Counted from the first letter of the stretch, positions 47,286 through 57,008 are shown. The stretch is 64,000 nucleotides of DNA from Promethearchaeota archaeon (GCA_030606485.1 JAUWGH010000001.1:434001-498000), one strand, 5' to 3'. Numbers and translations: made by a program. Notes: generated from the letters alone by a model not told the origin.

Positions 47286-48998
47286 ATGAGTAAAAATACT
47301 TATATTTTAGCTATAAATGATGGTCATGATTCTTCAATTGCATTGTTAAAAAATGGTAAAATTATTTTTGCTATTGAAGAAGAAAGATTGAGAAATATAA
47401 AGCACTTTTCTGGGGTTCCAATCCAATCATTATTTTTTTTATTTAATTATATTCCTATTAAACCAGAAGATATTGATCTTATCACAGTAGTCAGTTTAGT
47501 TCGAACTTATAATCCTAGTGATGTTCAGGTTCCTTTTTATATTAAAATTTATTCAAGATTTGCAAAATTAATTCAATTAAGACCAGTTCATAAAATTACA
47601 AATAAAATTCTTAGACGTTTGCGAAAGCAAAAAGATTTATTAAATATTTTAAAACATCTGAATCTTTCGGAAAAACCAATTGTTTTTATAGAACACCATC
47701 ACGCTCATGCAGCAAGTGTTTATAGGAATTCTCCTTGGGGTGAAGACGAAAGGGTATTGATATTTACGGCGGATGCTGCTGGAGATGGATTAAGTGCAAC
47801 AGTTTCTATAGGGTATAAAAATAAAATTAAACGCATTGCTGAATCAAATTTTTTTAATAGTTTAGGTAGATTTTATACCGAAGCAACTGGATATTTAGGA
47901 TTGAAGAGAGATAATGATGAATACAAATTAATGGGACTTGCACCTTATGGAAATTACAAATATTCTATTAATACTCTTAAAAAAATTATTCAAATAGATG
48001 ATAAAAATCCTTTAGAATTTAAAAATAAGACAAACTATTGGATGTATTCAATGGCCCAACATTTACAAAAACGCTTCAAGGAGCATCGATTTGATAACGT
48101 TGCTGCGGCAACACAAAAACATTTCGAAGATCTAATGATAAAATGGATAACAAACGCAATAAAGAAAACAAATATTCATAAAATTGCAATGAGTGGAGGA
48201 GTCTTTTTAAATGTTAAAGTAAATAAAAAAATACGTGAATTAAAGGAAGTTGAAAAAATGTTTGTATATCCCGCAGCGGGAGACGGGGGAACTGCTGCTG
48301 GTGCAGGTTTAGAAGCATATTTCCAATATTGTAAAATAAAAGATTTAAAATATAAACGATTTCCGTTAAAACAAATATATTATGGCCCTGAATATGATAA
48401 TGCTTTAATTGAGAAGTATCTTGAGAGATATAAAACAAAATATCATTATGAAAGAATTGATAAAATTGAAGAATATCTAGCAGAAAATATAATAAAGGGA
48501 AAAATATTTGGTAGATTTTCAGAAAGAATGGAATGGGGCCCAAGAGCACTTGGAAATCGTAGTATTGTTGCAGATCCACGGGAAATCAAAGTTATTAAAA
48601 AAATAAATGAAATGATAAAATATAGAACTTGGTGGATGCCATTTGCTCCAACAATTTTAAAAGAGAGAGCAGAAGATTATCTTGTTAATCCGGTTAAAGC
48701 ACCATATATGATTGATGCGTTTGACACAACCTCAAATAGAAAAGATATAATCGCTAGTATTCACCCTTATGATGAAACATGCCGCCCTCAAATATTAGAA
48801 GAGGATTGGAATCCATCTTATCATAGATTAATTTCAAAGTTTCAAGAATTAACTGGTGTTGGAGCTGTACTTAATACAAGTTTTAATTTACATGGATATC
48901 CAATTGTTTGTTCACCTAGGAATGCGTTATGGGTATTAGATAATTCGAAATTAGATGGTGTTGCGATAGGAAATTATTTAATTTCAAAAAGGAAATGA
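47286..48998 (+). CDS. NodU/CmcH-family O-carbamoyltransferase
   Basis: The 570-residue protein is a full-length carbamoyltransferase. The N-terminal Kae1-like domain has LAINDGHDSSIALLKNGKI at residues 8-26, the metal-binding EHHHAHAAS near 136-144, DAAGDGLSATVSIG and MSGGVFLNVKVN near 302-313. The C-terminal YrdC-like domain has FGRFSERMEWGPRALGNRSI near 408-427 and LNTSFNLHGYPIV near 529-541. These enzymes place a carbamoyl group, from carbamoyl phosphate via an adenylate, on a sugar hydroxyl. Here it would modify a glycan residue. It is 12 bases ahead of a GT4 gene, suggesting that the two act on the same sugar. Confidence 0.93.
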   Translation: MSKNTYILAINDGHDSSIALLKNGKIIFAIEEERLRNIKHFSGVPIQSLFFLFNYIPIKPEDIDLITVVSLVRTYNPSDVQVPFYIKIYSRFAKLIQLRPVHKITNKILRRLRKQKDLLNILKHLNLSEKPIVFIEHHHAHAASVYRNSPWGEDERVLIFTADAAGDGLSATVSIGYKNKIKRIAESNFFNSLGRFYTEATGYLGLKRDNDEYKLMGLAPYGNYKYSINTLKKIIQIDDKNPLEFKNKTNYWMYSMAQHLQKRFKEHRFDNVAAATQKHFEDLMIKWITNAIKKTNIHKIAMSGGVFLNVKVNKKIRELKEVEKMFVYPAAGDGGTAAGAGLEAYFQYCKIKDLKYKRFPLKQIYYGPEYDNALIEKYLERYKTKYHYERIDKIEEYLAENIIKGKIFGRFSERMEWGPRALGNRSIVADPREIKVIKKINEMIKYRTWWMPFAPTILKERAEDYLVNPVKAPYMIDAFDTTSNRKDIIASIHPYDETCRPQILEEDWNPSYHRLISKFQELTGVGAVLNTSFNLHGYPIVCSPRNALWVLDNSKLDGVAIGNYLISKRK

Positions 48999-49010
48999 TG
49001 ATTTTTCAAA

Positions 49011-50186
49011 ATGAAAATTGCAAGAATAATTCCATATTTTAAATCGGGTTTTGGAGGGCCAGTCAATCATCTTAAGAAATTATTATTAGGTATGCAAGAT
49101 TTGAATATTGAGAATTATATCTTAACTACAAATATTGATAAGAAAAACTCTTTATTAAGTAAGAACCAAATTCTTTATTTAAAAAATTTTAAAATTTTTA
49201 AATATGTTCCGCTTTTAAAATTTTATCATTTTTTTTTGACACCGCAAATGATTGTTGATTTAATAAAAAATAAATTTGATATAATTGATTTACGATGTTT
49301 TAGAAACTTTCAAGTTGATTTTGCTTTACTTTTTTATTCAATTTTCCGAAGAAATATCCCAATAATTTTTAATACTCATGGAACATTGTCAACACCAGAT
49401 CTTTCAAGAATTAAGAATCTATTTAAGAAAGTATATTATACTTTTTTTGAGAAATTTTTACTAAAAAGAGTAAATTATTTCATTGTTGTGTCTCTCTCAG
49501 AAAAAAATATATTAGTCGAAAAAGGAATTCCATCTGAAAAAATCTTAGTTATCTCTCATGGTAAAAACCTATTAATCGATTCAAATGATATTAAATCAGG
49601 AAATTTTCGAAATAAATATAAAATTGATAAAAATACCATTCTTATTTCATGCATTGGTCGAATTTATCAAGGAAAAGGAATTCAATATTTATTAAGAGCC
49701 GTTCCAGAATTAAAAAAAAATATTAAAAATTTTAAAATCATTATTACAGGTAAAAATGATGGGTTTCTTGACTATTTGCAAGAATTAATAAAAAGTCTTA
49801 AAATTGAAAAAGAGATTCTTTTGGTGGGATTTTTATCAAAAAAGGATGATCAACTCTGGGAATTATATAAAGATACAGATTTTTTAGTTTCACCTTCATT
49901 ATCAGAAAGTTTTGGGCATGTATTTATAGAAGGAATTTCTTTTAAAATACCAATTCTTTATTCAAATCAAAATAATCTATTTTTAAAAGATGGCAAAAGT
50001 GGTATATATACTCCTTTTGGAAATTATAAAAAAATTGCTGAGGCAATAATCAACCTAATTAACAAACCAAAACTTAAAGATCTTCTTGTTTCAAATGCAA
50101 TTTTAGCATTAAATGATTTTCCAACTTGGGAGAAAATTTTTAAAATTCATAATAAATTATATCAAATTTTAAAGAAGAAGAGATAA
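49011..50186 (+). CDS. GT4-family glycosyltransferase
   Basis: A 391-residue GT-B glycosyltransferase. It has IARIIPYFKSGFGGPVNHLK at residues 3-22 (Gly-Gly loop), CIGRIYQGKGIQYLLRAV near 214-231, and the E-x7-E motif in SPSLSESFGHVFIEGIS near 293-309. The C-terminus ends DFPTWEKIFKIHNKLYQILK; a piece of another gene with a similar ending (KLPLWEEVIKKHYKLYQLLK) lies at 55814-55910. It follows the carbamoyltransferase by 12 bases. The next 430 bases contain a broken GT-C gene. Confidence 0.88.
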   Translation: MKIARIIPYFKSGFGGPVNHLKKLLLGMQDLNIENYILTTNIDKKNSLLSKNQILYLKNFKIFKYVPLLKFYHFFLTPQMIVDLIKNKFDIIDLRCFRNFQVDFALLFYSIFRRNIPIIFNTHGTLSTPDLSRIKNLFKKVYYTFFEKFLLKRVNYFIVVSLSEKNILVEKGIPSEKILVISHGKNLLIDSNDIKSGNFRNKYKIDKNTILISCIGRIYQGKGIQYLLRAVPELKKNIKNFKIIITGKNDGFLDYLQELIKSLKIEKEILLVGFLSKKDDQLWELYKDTDFLVSPSLSESFGHVFIEGISFKIPILYSNQNNLFLKDGKSGIYTPFGNYKKIAEAIINLINKPKLKDLLVSNAILALNDFPTWEKIFKIHNKLYQILKKKR

Positions 50187-50196
50187 TCTATTATTA

Positions 50197-50575
50197 TATT
50201 GGTACATTTATCCAATTTATATTTGGGATACAGTTACAATGTGGGATGTAAAAGTCAAGTATTTTTTTTTATGATGGTAATTTTAAATATTTTATTGAAA
50301 TCCCTCACCCTTATCCATTATTAGTTCCTCTAAATCTAAATTATTTTTATTCAATTTTTTTCCAATATCATTATTTCACTAAAATTGTATTTATCTCCTA
50401 TTTCTTTTTCCTAATTATATTTGTATATTATTCATTTAGATTTTTTAAATTAAACAGATCCTATTCGTTAATTATTTCTACTTTTTTAGTCCTAAGTTCT
50501 AGTAGGTATCATTCTCTTTATTATTTTGCATATAGCCACCTTGAATTAAAATTCATCATTATTGAAAATACATAA
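50197..50575 (+). pseudogene. Remnant of a GT-C (PMT/ArnT-like) membrane glycosyltransferase
   Basis: The frame reads WYIYPIYIWDTVTMWDVKVK, then breaks at a run of nine T (50271-50279). One base later it resumes as YDGNFKYFIEIPHPYPLLVP followed by NLNYFYSIFFQ and a hydrophobic stretch, ending at 50575. The Trp-Asp and Trp-x-x-Lys-x-Lys positions and the His-Pro-x-Tyr-Pro-Leu-Leu loop are typical of the first outer loop of GT-C transferases. Only about 125 codons remain, with no start and no end of the normal protein. The remaining bases to 50617 are non-coding. Confidence 0.7.
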
Positions 50576-50617
50576 AAAGAACATTTTAATGAATTAAAAG
50601 AATTATAAGAATATAGA

Positions 50618-52729
50618 ATGAAATTTAATAGATACTATTTAGTTCTTGAGTTTTTTATTATACTCCTTTATTTATTAATGAATTTATTTTCGATAATTAT
50701 TTTCCCGATAAACATTATATTAGGATTTATTTGTATTTTATTTTTACCTGGATATAATCTTTTAAAATTGATAAGACCTAATTCAAATTTGATTGAAAAA
50801 TTAGGTTATTCGACATTTTTTAGTCTTGCAATTGAAAATATCCTAATGTTTATTATTTATTTTAGCTTTTTTAATTATGTTCAAAAATCTGGAAGGTACG
50901 CCTTTATATTCTGGCATGAACTGTTGATTTTAATAATTCAAATAATCAGCATTTTTCTTATTTTACTAAATATATTTTTAAACAAGAGTCAAAAAAAAAG
51001 TAATAAAATAATTAAATATTTCAAAGGAATAAAGAAAAATATTAACCAAAAGGATTTATTGATTATTACAGGGCTACTTGTTTCATTAATATTTCTATGC
51101 ATTTCTGTATTTTTCAATGAAGTGAAATATGATAATTTTAGTACAGTTAAAAAAGATTATCTATTAAATTTCACATTTTTTTCTCGCGTTCCTTTAATCT
51201 TTTATATCTTTTTAACTTCATCTATAATTTTTTTAGTATATATCCTATTTCAAGTAAAAAATAAATATTTAATGTTATTTTCTATGAGTATTTTTCTTTA
51301 CTGTTTATGGATCCTCCCATATCTTCAAATAAAAGGAGTTGTAGCCTCAGATATGGATTTTTTAAAAACGATTTATGAAAATTATCTAATTTTTGGAATT
51401 AATTCCAATGAAGTTGGTTGTTTTATCATATTATTTAGGACCTTTAAATCTATTAGATATTCCACAAGTCTTTTTACTTCAATCTTATTAACATTCGGCA
51501 TGAAATCAGATGTCGATTTCGCATTAGTGTTTCTTTATCCACTAATTTTTATATTTATACCATTCTTTTTTTACTCGATTTTTCAAAAATTTTCAAAAAG
51601 TAAAAATGAAAACGAAATTTCATTGCGAATCTTAATGCTACTTGTAATTATAACGACTTCTATCATAAAAAATGTTCGAACTCCCACTACAGCTATTATC
51701 GGCTCAATAACATTCATTATTTTAATCATAGAATTTTTTAAATTTATTAACGATGATAATAGGAAATTAAGAGAAATATTTCTTTTTATTTTCCTCTACT
51801 TTTTTTTAACTCTAACTCATCTTGAGGAATGTGTTTATTTTTTATTATTGATGCCATTATATACCATTTATTTTATCCTATTTAAACTCAAGGACAATAG
51901 TGATAATAGAGAAATAATAAAATCGTTAAAAAGATTTTTTTTAATTATTGGCTTACTATATTTAATTTTATCAACTATATTTATAACATTACAGGAATTT
52001 TTTGGTTCCACGATTTATTATTTTGGAAAATTTAGAGATATACCTTACATCTCGATAATTTTTGATATGTATTGGAGTACAAGAGTAGTATTATATCCAC
52101 TTATGGAAGGGTGCCTTTCTATTAGTCTTTTTTTACTCGGAATAACTATAATTGGAATTAGTGGGTCTATTATAATTTTATACTTATTCTTCTCTAGTTT
52201 TTTTCATATTTTGATAAAAATTTATAATAAACTTATTGGTATTATCAGTAAAATTCATAGTTTCCTTTCAAAACTAATTTCTGTGAAAATTATACAAATA
52301 GCAATTCCATTTTTATTATTTAGTATGATAATCGGAATTGATTTTATTTTTCCCTATCTTGAAATGGAAGGATTTCTCATAATAATTGAAGTTGTCTTAA
52401 GTTATTCAATAATCGTGTTCAATGTATTTTTATTTATTAAAGGGGTTCCCTATTATCGTACTCATAAAAATAAACAAGATTATTTTCTGATCCTTATGGT
52501 TATATTGTTTGTCTTTATGATATTTTTAGGTATTGGAGATCTGCTTCTTGCATGGTATCATTTTAATTCTAGAATTATCACGTTTTCGATTTTTTATAAT
52601 TTGATGATAATACAAAATACTTATTTCGATGATTTTATAAGTAAGAAGAATAAATATTTAGTAATTTTAGTGTTTTTACTTCTCGGCTTTGGAACATTTT
52701 ACAGCTTAAGAAAATTAGGTTTTGGATAA
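50618..52729 (+). CDS. Polytopic membrane protein, DUF1616-like N-terminus (paralogue of 42779)
   Basis: The 703-residue protein has about 16 membrane helices, with ILFLPGYNLLKLIRPNSN near residues 40-57 and EKLGYSTFFSLAIENILMF after it. The same arrangement occurs in the 42779 protein. The outer-loop motif VVASDMDFLKTIYENYLIFG near 245-264 carries two Asp residues. A later loop, TLTHLEECVYFLLLMPLY, matches SFTHIEEALYYLPILF of the paralogue. It ends in SLRKLGFG. It was probably duplicated with, or exchanged between, the two positions. It may be a GT-C-type transferase; this is inference. Confidence 0.65.
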   Translation: MKFNRYYLVLEFFIILLYLLMNLFSIIIFPINIILGFICILFLPGYNLLKLIRPNSNLIEKLGYSTFFSLAIENILMFIIYFSFFNYVQKSGRYAFIFWHELLILIIQIISIFLILLNIFLNKSQKKSNKIIKYFKGIKKNINQKDLLIITGLLVSLIFLCISVFFNEVKYDNFSTVKKDYLLNFTFFSRVPLIFYIFLTSSIIFLVYILFQVKNKYLMLFSMSIFLYCLWILPYLQIKGVVASDMDFLKTIYENYLIFGINSNEVGCFIILFRTFKSIRYSTSLFTSILLTFGMKSDVDFALVFLYPLIFIFIPFFFYSIFQKFSKSKNENEISLRILMLLVIITTSIIKNVRTPTTAIIGSITFIILIIEFFKFINDDNRKLREIFLFIFLYFFLTLTHLEECVYFLLLMPLYTIYFILFKLKDNSDNREIIKSLKRFFLIIGLLYLILSTIFITLQEFFGSTIYYFGKFRDIPYISIIFDMYWSTRVVLYPLMEGCLSISLFLLGITIIGISGSIIILYLFFSSFFHILIKIYNKLIGIISKIHSFLSKLISVKIIQIAIPFLLFSMIIGIDFIFPYLEMEGFLIIIEVVLSYSIIVFNVFLFIKGVPYYRTHKNKQDYFLILMVILFVFMIFLGIGDLLLAWYHFNSRIITFSIFYNLMIIQNTYFDDFISKKNKYLVILVFLLLGFGTFYSLRKLGFG

Positions 52730-52859
52730 GGAAATCTTTTCAATTATAATTTTACAATGAATATTGATAACAAAGATTAAACCTTTTATTCCGCTTATAC
52801 AATATAATAAATAATTTATGTAAAACATAAATATAGAAATTAATTTTTATTTTCATATT

Positions 52860-55319
52860 ATGCCTGAAAATTCTTTATCTGTTGAAGAAAAGGAAATACT
52901 TAAAAAACCCTTTGAATTATTTGAATTTTTACATAAACATTACAAGATTTTCCTATTATTTGTCAGTTTTAACTTAATTTTTTTAATTTCCTTTATTTTT
53001 TTTTCAATGATTGATAGGAATTGGAATTGGCTCAACTCAATCTTTCAATCAGATACTTTAAATATTTCAGGATATATGGAACTTCTTTTCTTCAAAATAT
53101 TTAATTATGTAAAGCTAACATATGCATTTCTTTTGTTTTATTTAGTTCCAGGGATTTTAATTGCAAACTTATTATTTACCGCAAAATTCAAACTCGATTT
53201 TTTAATTTTGAGTTTAATCACAGGTGTATTATGGGTCTCACTTCTATTTGCTCTTTTAGGATGTATATTTGGCTATTCTTATTATTTATTTTTAGTTATT
53301 AATATTTCTATTATAATTGTACTTGCATTTCTGAATTATCTACAGTGGTTAAAAAATAATAAAATTGAAAATCGATTCATTAATATTGAAATTATTAAAC
53401 GAATTGGAGCGAAAGTACCAGCTAAAATCCCTGTAGAAAAAGTTTCTGGTACCGATCATCTAAAGGAGACAAAGGGAATATCTTACGAAGAAGTTTTTCT
53501 AAAACCATATTCTAAAATCGAATCTATAGCTTGGAGAATTATTGTATTCATTGCTGCATTTTCTTTTTTATTTGCTAGTTTAGTGAAGTTCGTACCTTAT
53601 GATACTGATGCTCAAGGGTTTGGATTTTTAGCTTTGGTTGTTAGGGATGGATGTACTATCGATACATTAGAACCATTTTCTGATATAAAATACATTTATG
53701 GACCTATTTATTTCATTACAATCGCTTTTTTGTCTAATTTAACTGGTGCGATTATTCCAGATGTAATGGTGTTTTTTGGAGGGCTTAGCGCTTTTCTTAT
53801 TGTAATTTTTTTAGGTTATGTCTTAACTATAATTACTAAAAAAAGAATCATTGGGATAATTGGTTCTTTTTTTATAATGTATATGTCTCACCGACTTTGG
53901 ACAACATTTTTAGATACCGGTTATACCTCATTATTTGGTCATATCTTTTTACTAATTTTTATTGGTTTTCTTTTTCTTAGCATTAGGACAAAATATAAAA
54001 GATATATCGTATTTTCTGGAGCAAGTTTTGCTTGTTTAATGATGACTCACCCAGATACATTGTTCAATGGGATATTTTTCTCTGTTTCAATAGTAATCAG
54101 TCTATTAATCTATTGTTTGGTTTATTTCTTGTCTCAAAATAATAAAGTAGAAAAGACTCAATCAAAAACTAAATTATTGAATGTTTTTTTGTGGGAATTT
54201 ATCGTAATAATTATTATTTTTTTGATAGCCATAGGATTTTCGATCGTATATTACTATCGAGTTATTGGTTATATTTTCTCACCAACAGAAAATATGTTGA
54301 GTAAAATGGGTGGTCTACATTCCACCTATTTTCCTACATATATTAATACAATATTTAGAAATCGAGATCCAACTTTAATGTTCGGTATATTTCTTATATT
54401 AGATAATTGGATTGAGATTTTCAGCATCCTCTTCTTAGTAATTGGGATTATTGCTGCAATATTTCTGTGTTTTAAGCAGAAAAGCAACGACATTCTATGG
54501 TATCTCTCTTTCCCGATTTGTTTGATTTTAATTATTGATTTTGGCTCTTTTGGGATAATAAATAATCTGTTAAAAGATAATATTATTTTAGGACCTATTA
54601 TCGGGCTTAATTATCCTTTTATGACTTCCTGGCGAGGACCGATGATCTTTGAGCCACTAATTTTTGCAATAGGATTTTTAACAATTATCTTCTTTCTAAT
54701 AAAAGCAATCAAAAAATTAGTTATTATATTAAAAATAGAGAGATTTGTTGAAAAAACCCAAAAAAAATTTAAATTAGATTGGAAAGTGTTCGTTATTGGG
54801 GTTATAGTAATTCATAGCTCCATTTCTTACGCATTCTCACCAAGAATTTTGTTCTATAATATCCCTCAATTTTTTGTTCCGCATTCCCCCGACTTAAGTA
54901 GTCCTCTACCTCTTAAAGTTGATTTGCGAAAAACTTGTGGTTCATGCTGTTTTGCCGATTATTACGATCTTCTCATGTTTGAATGGATTCGCGAAAATAC
55001 TGAGAAAGATATTATGATTCTCAACGATAATGGATTTCCTGGACATTGGGTGCCATCTTTTACCGAAAGGGAATGTGTCTTTTGGAGGTCTCAACCCTTT
55101 TTTGAAGAAAATGTTTATTTAATTTCAAAAGATTCTTCAATTTTTACAAATCCAACAGAAGAAGATTGGGAAATGTTGCTTGAAAATAATGTCACGCACA
55201 TATTAACCTCTGATTTATCTCCAAATGAAGTATTTGATACAGTTGTATGGTTAGAACAAGTTCATAAAATAAATAATGCTGTTCTTTATCATGTCATTCA
55301 ATTAGATGAAATTAGTTAA
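52860..55319 (+). CDS. Giant GT-C-like membrane protein
   Basis: An 819-residue protein with about 14 membrane helices. The N-terminal 60 residues are cytoplasmic and polar, then YLVPGILIANLLF near 93-105 gives the variant form of the Leu-Pro-Gly motif. The outer loop VPYDTDAQGFGFLALVVRDG near 244-263 resembles the Asp-x-Asp loop of STT3- and PMT-type GT-C enzymes, and IYGPIYF follows. The outer C-terminal domain (MFEWIRENTEKDIMILNDNG, about 706-725, to LLENNVTHILTSDLSP) is the same type of Rossmann-like domain found in the other giant proteins. It contains Cys-Gly-Ser-Cys-Cys at about 697-701, unusual for an outer domain. Function as a glycan transferase is inferred. Confidence 0.7.
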   Translation: MPENSLSVEEKEILKKPFELFEFLHKHYKIFLLFVSFNLIFLISFIFFSMIDRNWNWLNSIFQSDTLNISGYMELLFFKIFNYVKLTYAFLLFYLVPGILIANLLFTAKFKLDFLILSLITGVLWVSLLFALLGCIFGYSYYLFLVINISIIIVLAFLNYLQWLKNNKIENRFINIEIIKRIGAKVPAKIPVEKVSGTDHLKETKGISYEEVFLKPYSKIESIAWRIIVFIAAFSFLFASLVKFVPYDTDAQGFGFLALVVRDGCTIDTLEPFSDIKYIYGPIYFITIAFLSNLTGAIIPDVMVFFGGLSAFLIVIFLGYVLTIITKKRIIGIIGSFFIMYMSHRLWTTFLDTGYTSLFGHIFLLIFIGFLFLSIRTKYKRYIVFSGASFACLMMTHPDTLFNGIFFSVSIVISLLIYCLVYFLSQNNKVEKTQSKTKLLNVFLWEFIVIIIIFLIAIGFSIVYYYRVIGYIFSPTENMLSKMGGLHSTYFPTYINTIFRNRDPTLMFGIFLILDNWIEIFSILFLVIGIIAAIFLCFKQKSNDILWYLSFPICLILIIDFGSFGIINNLLKDNIILGPIIGLNYPFMTSWRGPMIFEPLIFAIGFLTIIFFLIKAIKKLVIILKIERFVEKTQKKFKLDWKVFVIGVIVIHSSISYAFSPRILFYNIPQFFVPHSPDLSSPLPLKVDLRKTCGSCCFADYYDLLMFEWIRENTEKDIMILNDNGFPGHWVPSFTERECVFWRSQPFFEENVYLISKDSSIFTNPTEEDWEMLLENNVTHILTSDLSPNEVFDTVVWLEQVHKINNAVLYHVIQLDEIS

Positions 55320-55383
55320 ATCTAAATTAAGGATTCATAGATTTCAATGTATTTTTTAAATTGATTTTTACATGTGAAATTTT

Positions 55384-55827
55384 TTAAAATATATTCTCTA
55401 CTTTTTCTCTCCACTTCTTTTTTTTTTTAGGATTTTCTAAATAAAAAGAAATTTTTTCAGCTAAATCCTCATCATTTTCAGAATGAAAAATATCTCCTGA
55501 AATACCTGATTTAACTATTTCGGTTAATCCTTTAACATCACTTACAATGAGTAATTTTTGCATTGCCAAAATTTCTAGAGGTTTTTGTGGAATAACTAAG
55601 TTGCAAACTGTCACATTTATACGTGGAATTATTAAAATATCAAAAAGTGTATAGTATTCTTTTATTTCTTTATAAGGAATAATACCAGTAAATATTACCT
55701 TACCCCCGATTCTTAATTCATGAATTAATTTACTCAACTCAAACTTAAGTTCATTAATTATTCTACCGACAAGTAATACGACTAAATTTTCGAATTTTTT
55801 TGAAATTTTTGCAAATGCTTTTAAAAT
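55384..55827 (-). pseudogene. 5'-truncated GT4 glycosyltransferase gene
   Basis: The minus strand is open from 55827 down to the stop at 55384 and encodes only the donor domain of a GT4 enzyme: ILKAFAKISKKFENLVVLLV, then KVIFTGIIPYKEIKEYYTLF, then IPRINVTVCNLVIPQKPLEI (Glu of the E-x7-E region) and ISFYLENPKKKKKWREKV. The whole N-terminal domain is missing. Its broken edge at about 55810-55830 abuts a plus-strand GT4 remnant, so two unrelated gene ends were joined there. An internal ATG at 55737 gives a 117-residue ORF, but such a half enzyme should be inactive. Confidence 0.8.
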
Positions 55828-55910
55828 CTATAGAAAAATTACCGTTATGGGAGGAAGTTATTAAAAAACATTATAAACTATACCAACTATTAAAAGAAAA
55901 AAAAATATGA
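55814..55910 (+). pseudogene. 3' end of a GT4 glycosyltransferase gene
   Basis: The frame reads MLLKSIEKLPLWEEVIKKHY then KLYQLLKEKKI and stops at 55908-55910. It resembles the C-terminus of the GT4 at 49011 (LNDFPTWEKIFKIHNKLYQI). Its stop overlaps the start of the next GT2 as ATGA, which shows that a complete GT4 gene once preceded that GT2 in an operon. Confidence 0.75.
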
Positions 55911-56719
55911 AAAATAAAAATATTAAAATTAGAAATGAACCGTTAGTGGATGTAATTATTCCATTTTATAATGAAGAAATCTATTTACCAAGTTGTATTT
56001 TATCTTTAAAAAGACAGAAATATATTAAAAAAATAATTGGTATTAATGATTTTTCCACTGATAATTCTAAAAGTATTTGTAAAAAACATAATCTTTATGT
56101 GATTGATATGGATGTTCCAAGCAATTTAAGAAAATCTTTACTAGCAGATAACTTAAATTTGGGGTTAAAACATTCGGATGCAAAATATATTTTTAGAATT
56201 GATGCAGATACTGAATTAATTAGTTCAAAATATATTGAAATTTTAGTAGATTTTATGGAAAATGAAAAAAATATGCAATATTATTCAGCAGGAGGTCTCG
56301 TTTATGTAATAAAACCAAGATGGTTAATGATTCTTAATAAATTCTTTAGAAAAATTCCAAGAGGAACTGCAAGAATTTATCGCAGGAGAATTTTAGAAAA
56401 AATAGGAGGTTTTAATTATAAAGAAAACATTTTATATACGAGTACTTTTGGTCGAATGGTTTATGAAGAATCTGATACTGCAACTGACAAAGTAGCAGAA
56501 AAATTGCACTATAAGACTAAATTTATTAGAAAAATTGAAGCCATTCATCACAGACCTTGTAAAATACACTTTACCTATAACTTAATTAGTGATTCATTTT
56601 ATAGAAATATGGTTAAATTATTTTGTGCTTTAATTGGCTTTAGTCCAAAGATGATTCTAAAAGGAATTCAATATTTAAAAATATTATTCAGATATAAAAT
56701 TTCAAGACTTATTGGATAA
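55907..56719 (+). CDS. GT2-family glycosyltransferase, close paralogue of the 35251 gene
   Basis: This 270-residue protein is a near twin of the 35251 product. It has VDVIIPFYNEEIYLPSCILS near residues 14-33, INDFSTDNS near 49-57, FRIDADTELI near 99-108 with the metal-binding DAD, IPRGTARIYRRRI near 150-162, and KFIRKIEAIHHRPCKIHFTY near 207-226. Its ATG overlaps the stop of a GT4 fragment (ATGA), so translation was once coupled to that gene. Most differences from the twin are conservative, as expected if both remain functional. Confidence 0.87.
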   Translation: MKNKNIKIRNEPLVDVIIPFYNEEIYLPSCILSLKRQKYIKKIIGINDFSTDNSKSICKKHNLYVIDMDVPSNLRKSLLADNLNLGLKHSDAKYIFRIDADTELISSKYIEILVDFMENEKNMQYYSAGGLVYVIKPRWLMILNKFFRKIPRGTARIYRRRILEKIGGFNYKENILYTSTFGRMVYEESDTATDKVAEKLHYKTKFIRKIEAIHHRPCKIHFTYNLISDSFYRNMVKLFCALIGFSPKMILKGIQYLKILFRYKISRLIG

Positions 56720-56899
56720 TCAGAGAATTAAGTCAATCAAATTCAAAAAAATTTATTAGAGGATAATTAATTTCTTATATTTGGTTATTTCATAGAATTA
56801 TTGAATTTTATCCCATTTATAGATTTAAATAAAAATTTAAATATAAAATAAAAATTTAACTCCATACATAAAAAGCCTATTGAAAAATTCAATTTATTT

Positions 56900-57008
56900 T
56901 GAGAATTGTATAGTTAATAGTCCTTGGACCTTTCTAGACATCAATTTGATGGGCATTGAAGAAGGCATAAAAAAAACATACGAATGGCTTAAAAAGAGGA
57001 ATATTTAA
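56900..57008 (+). pseudogene. 3' end of a possible SDR epimerase/dehydratase gene
   Basis: The frame reads FENCIVNSPWTFLDINLMGI and then EEGIKKTYEWLKKRNI before the stop at about 57006-57008. The end, Glu-Glu-Gly-Ile-x-x-Thr-x-x-Trp-x, is the usual C-terminus of sugar-nucleotide epimerases and dehydratases (compare LEKGLKATIKWFKDK in the LegB-like protein). Only about 35 codons are readable, so the family call is tentative. Confidence 0.45.

Noticed and set aside
48214-48579. 121-codon minus-strand ORF
   Set aside because: It is antisense to the conserved carbamoyltransferase and has no family features.
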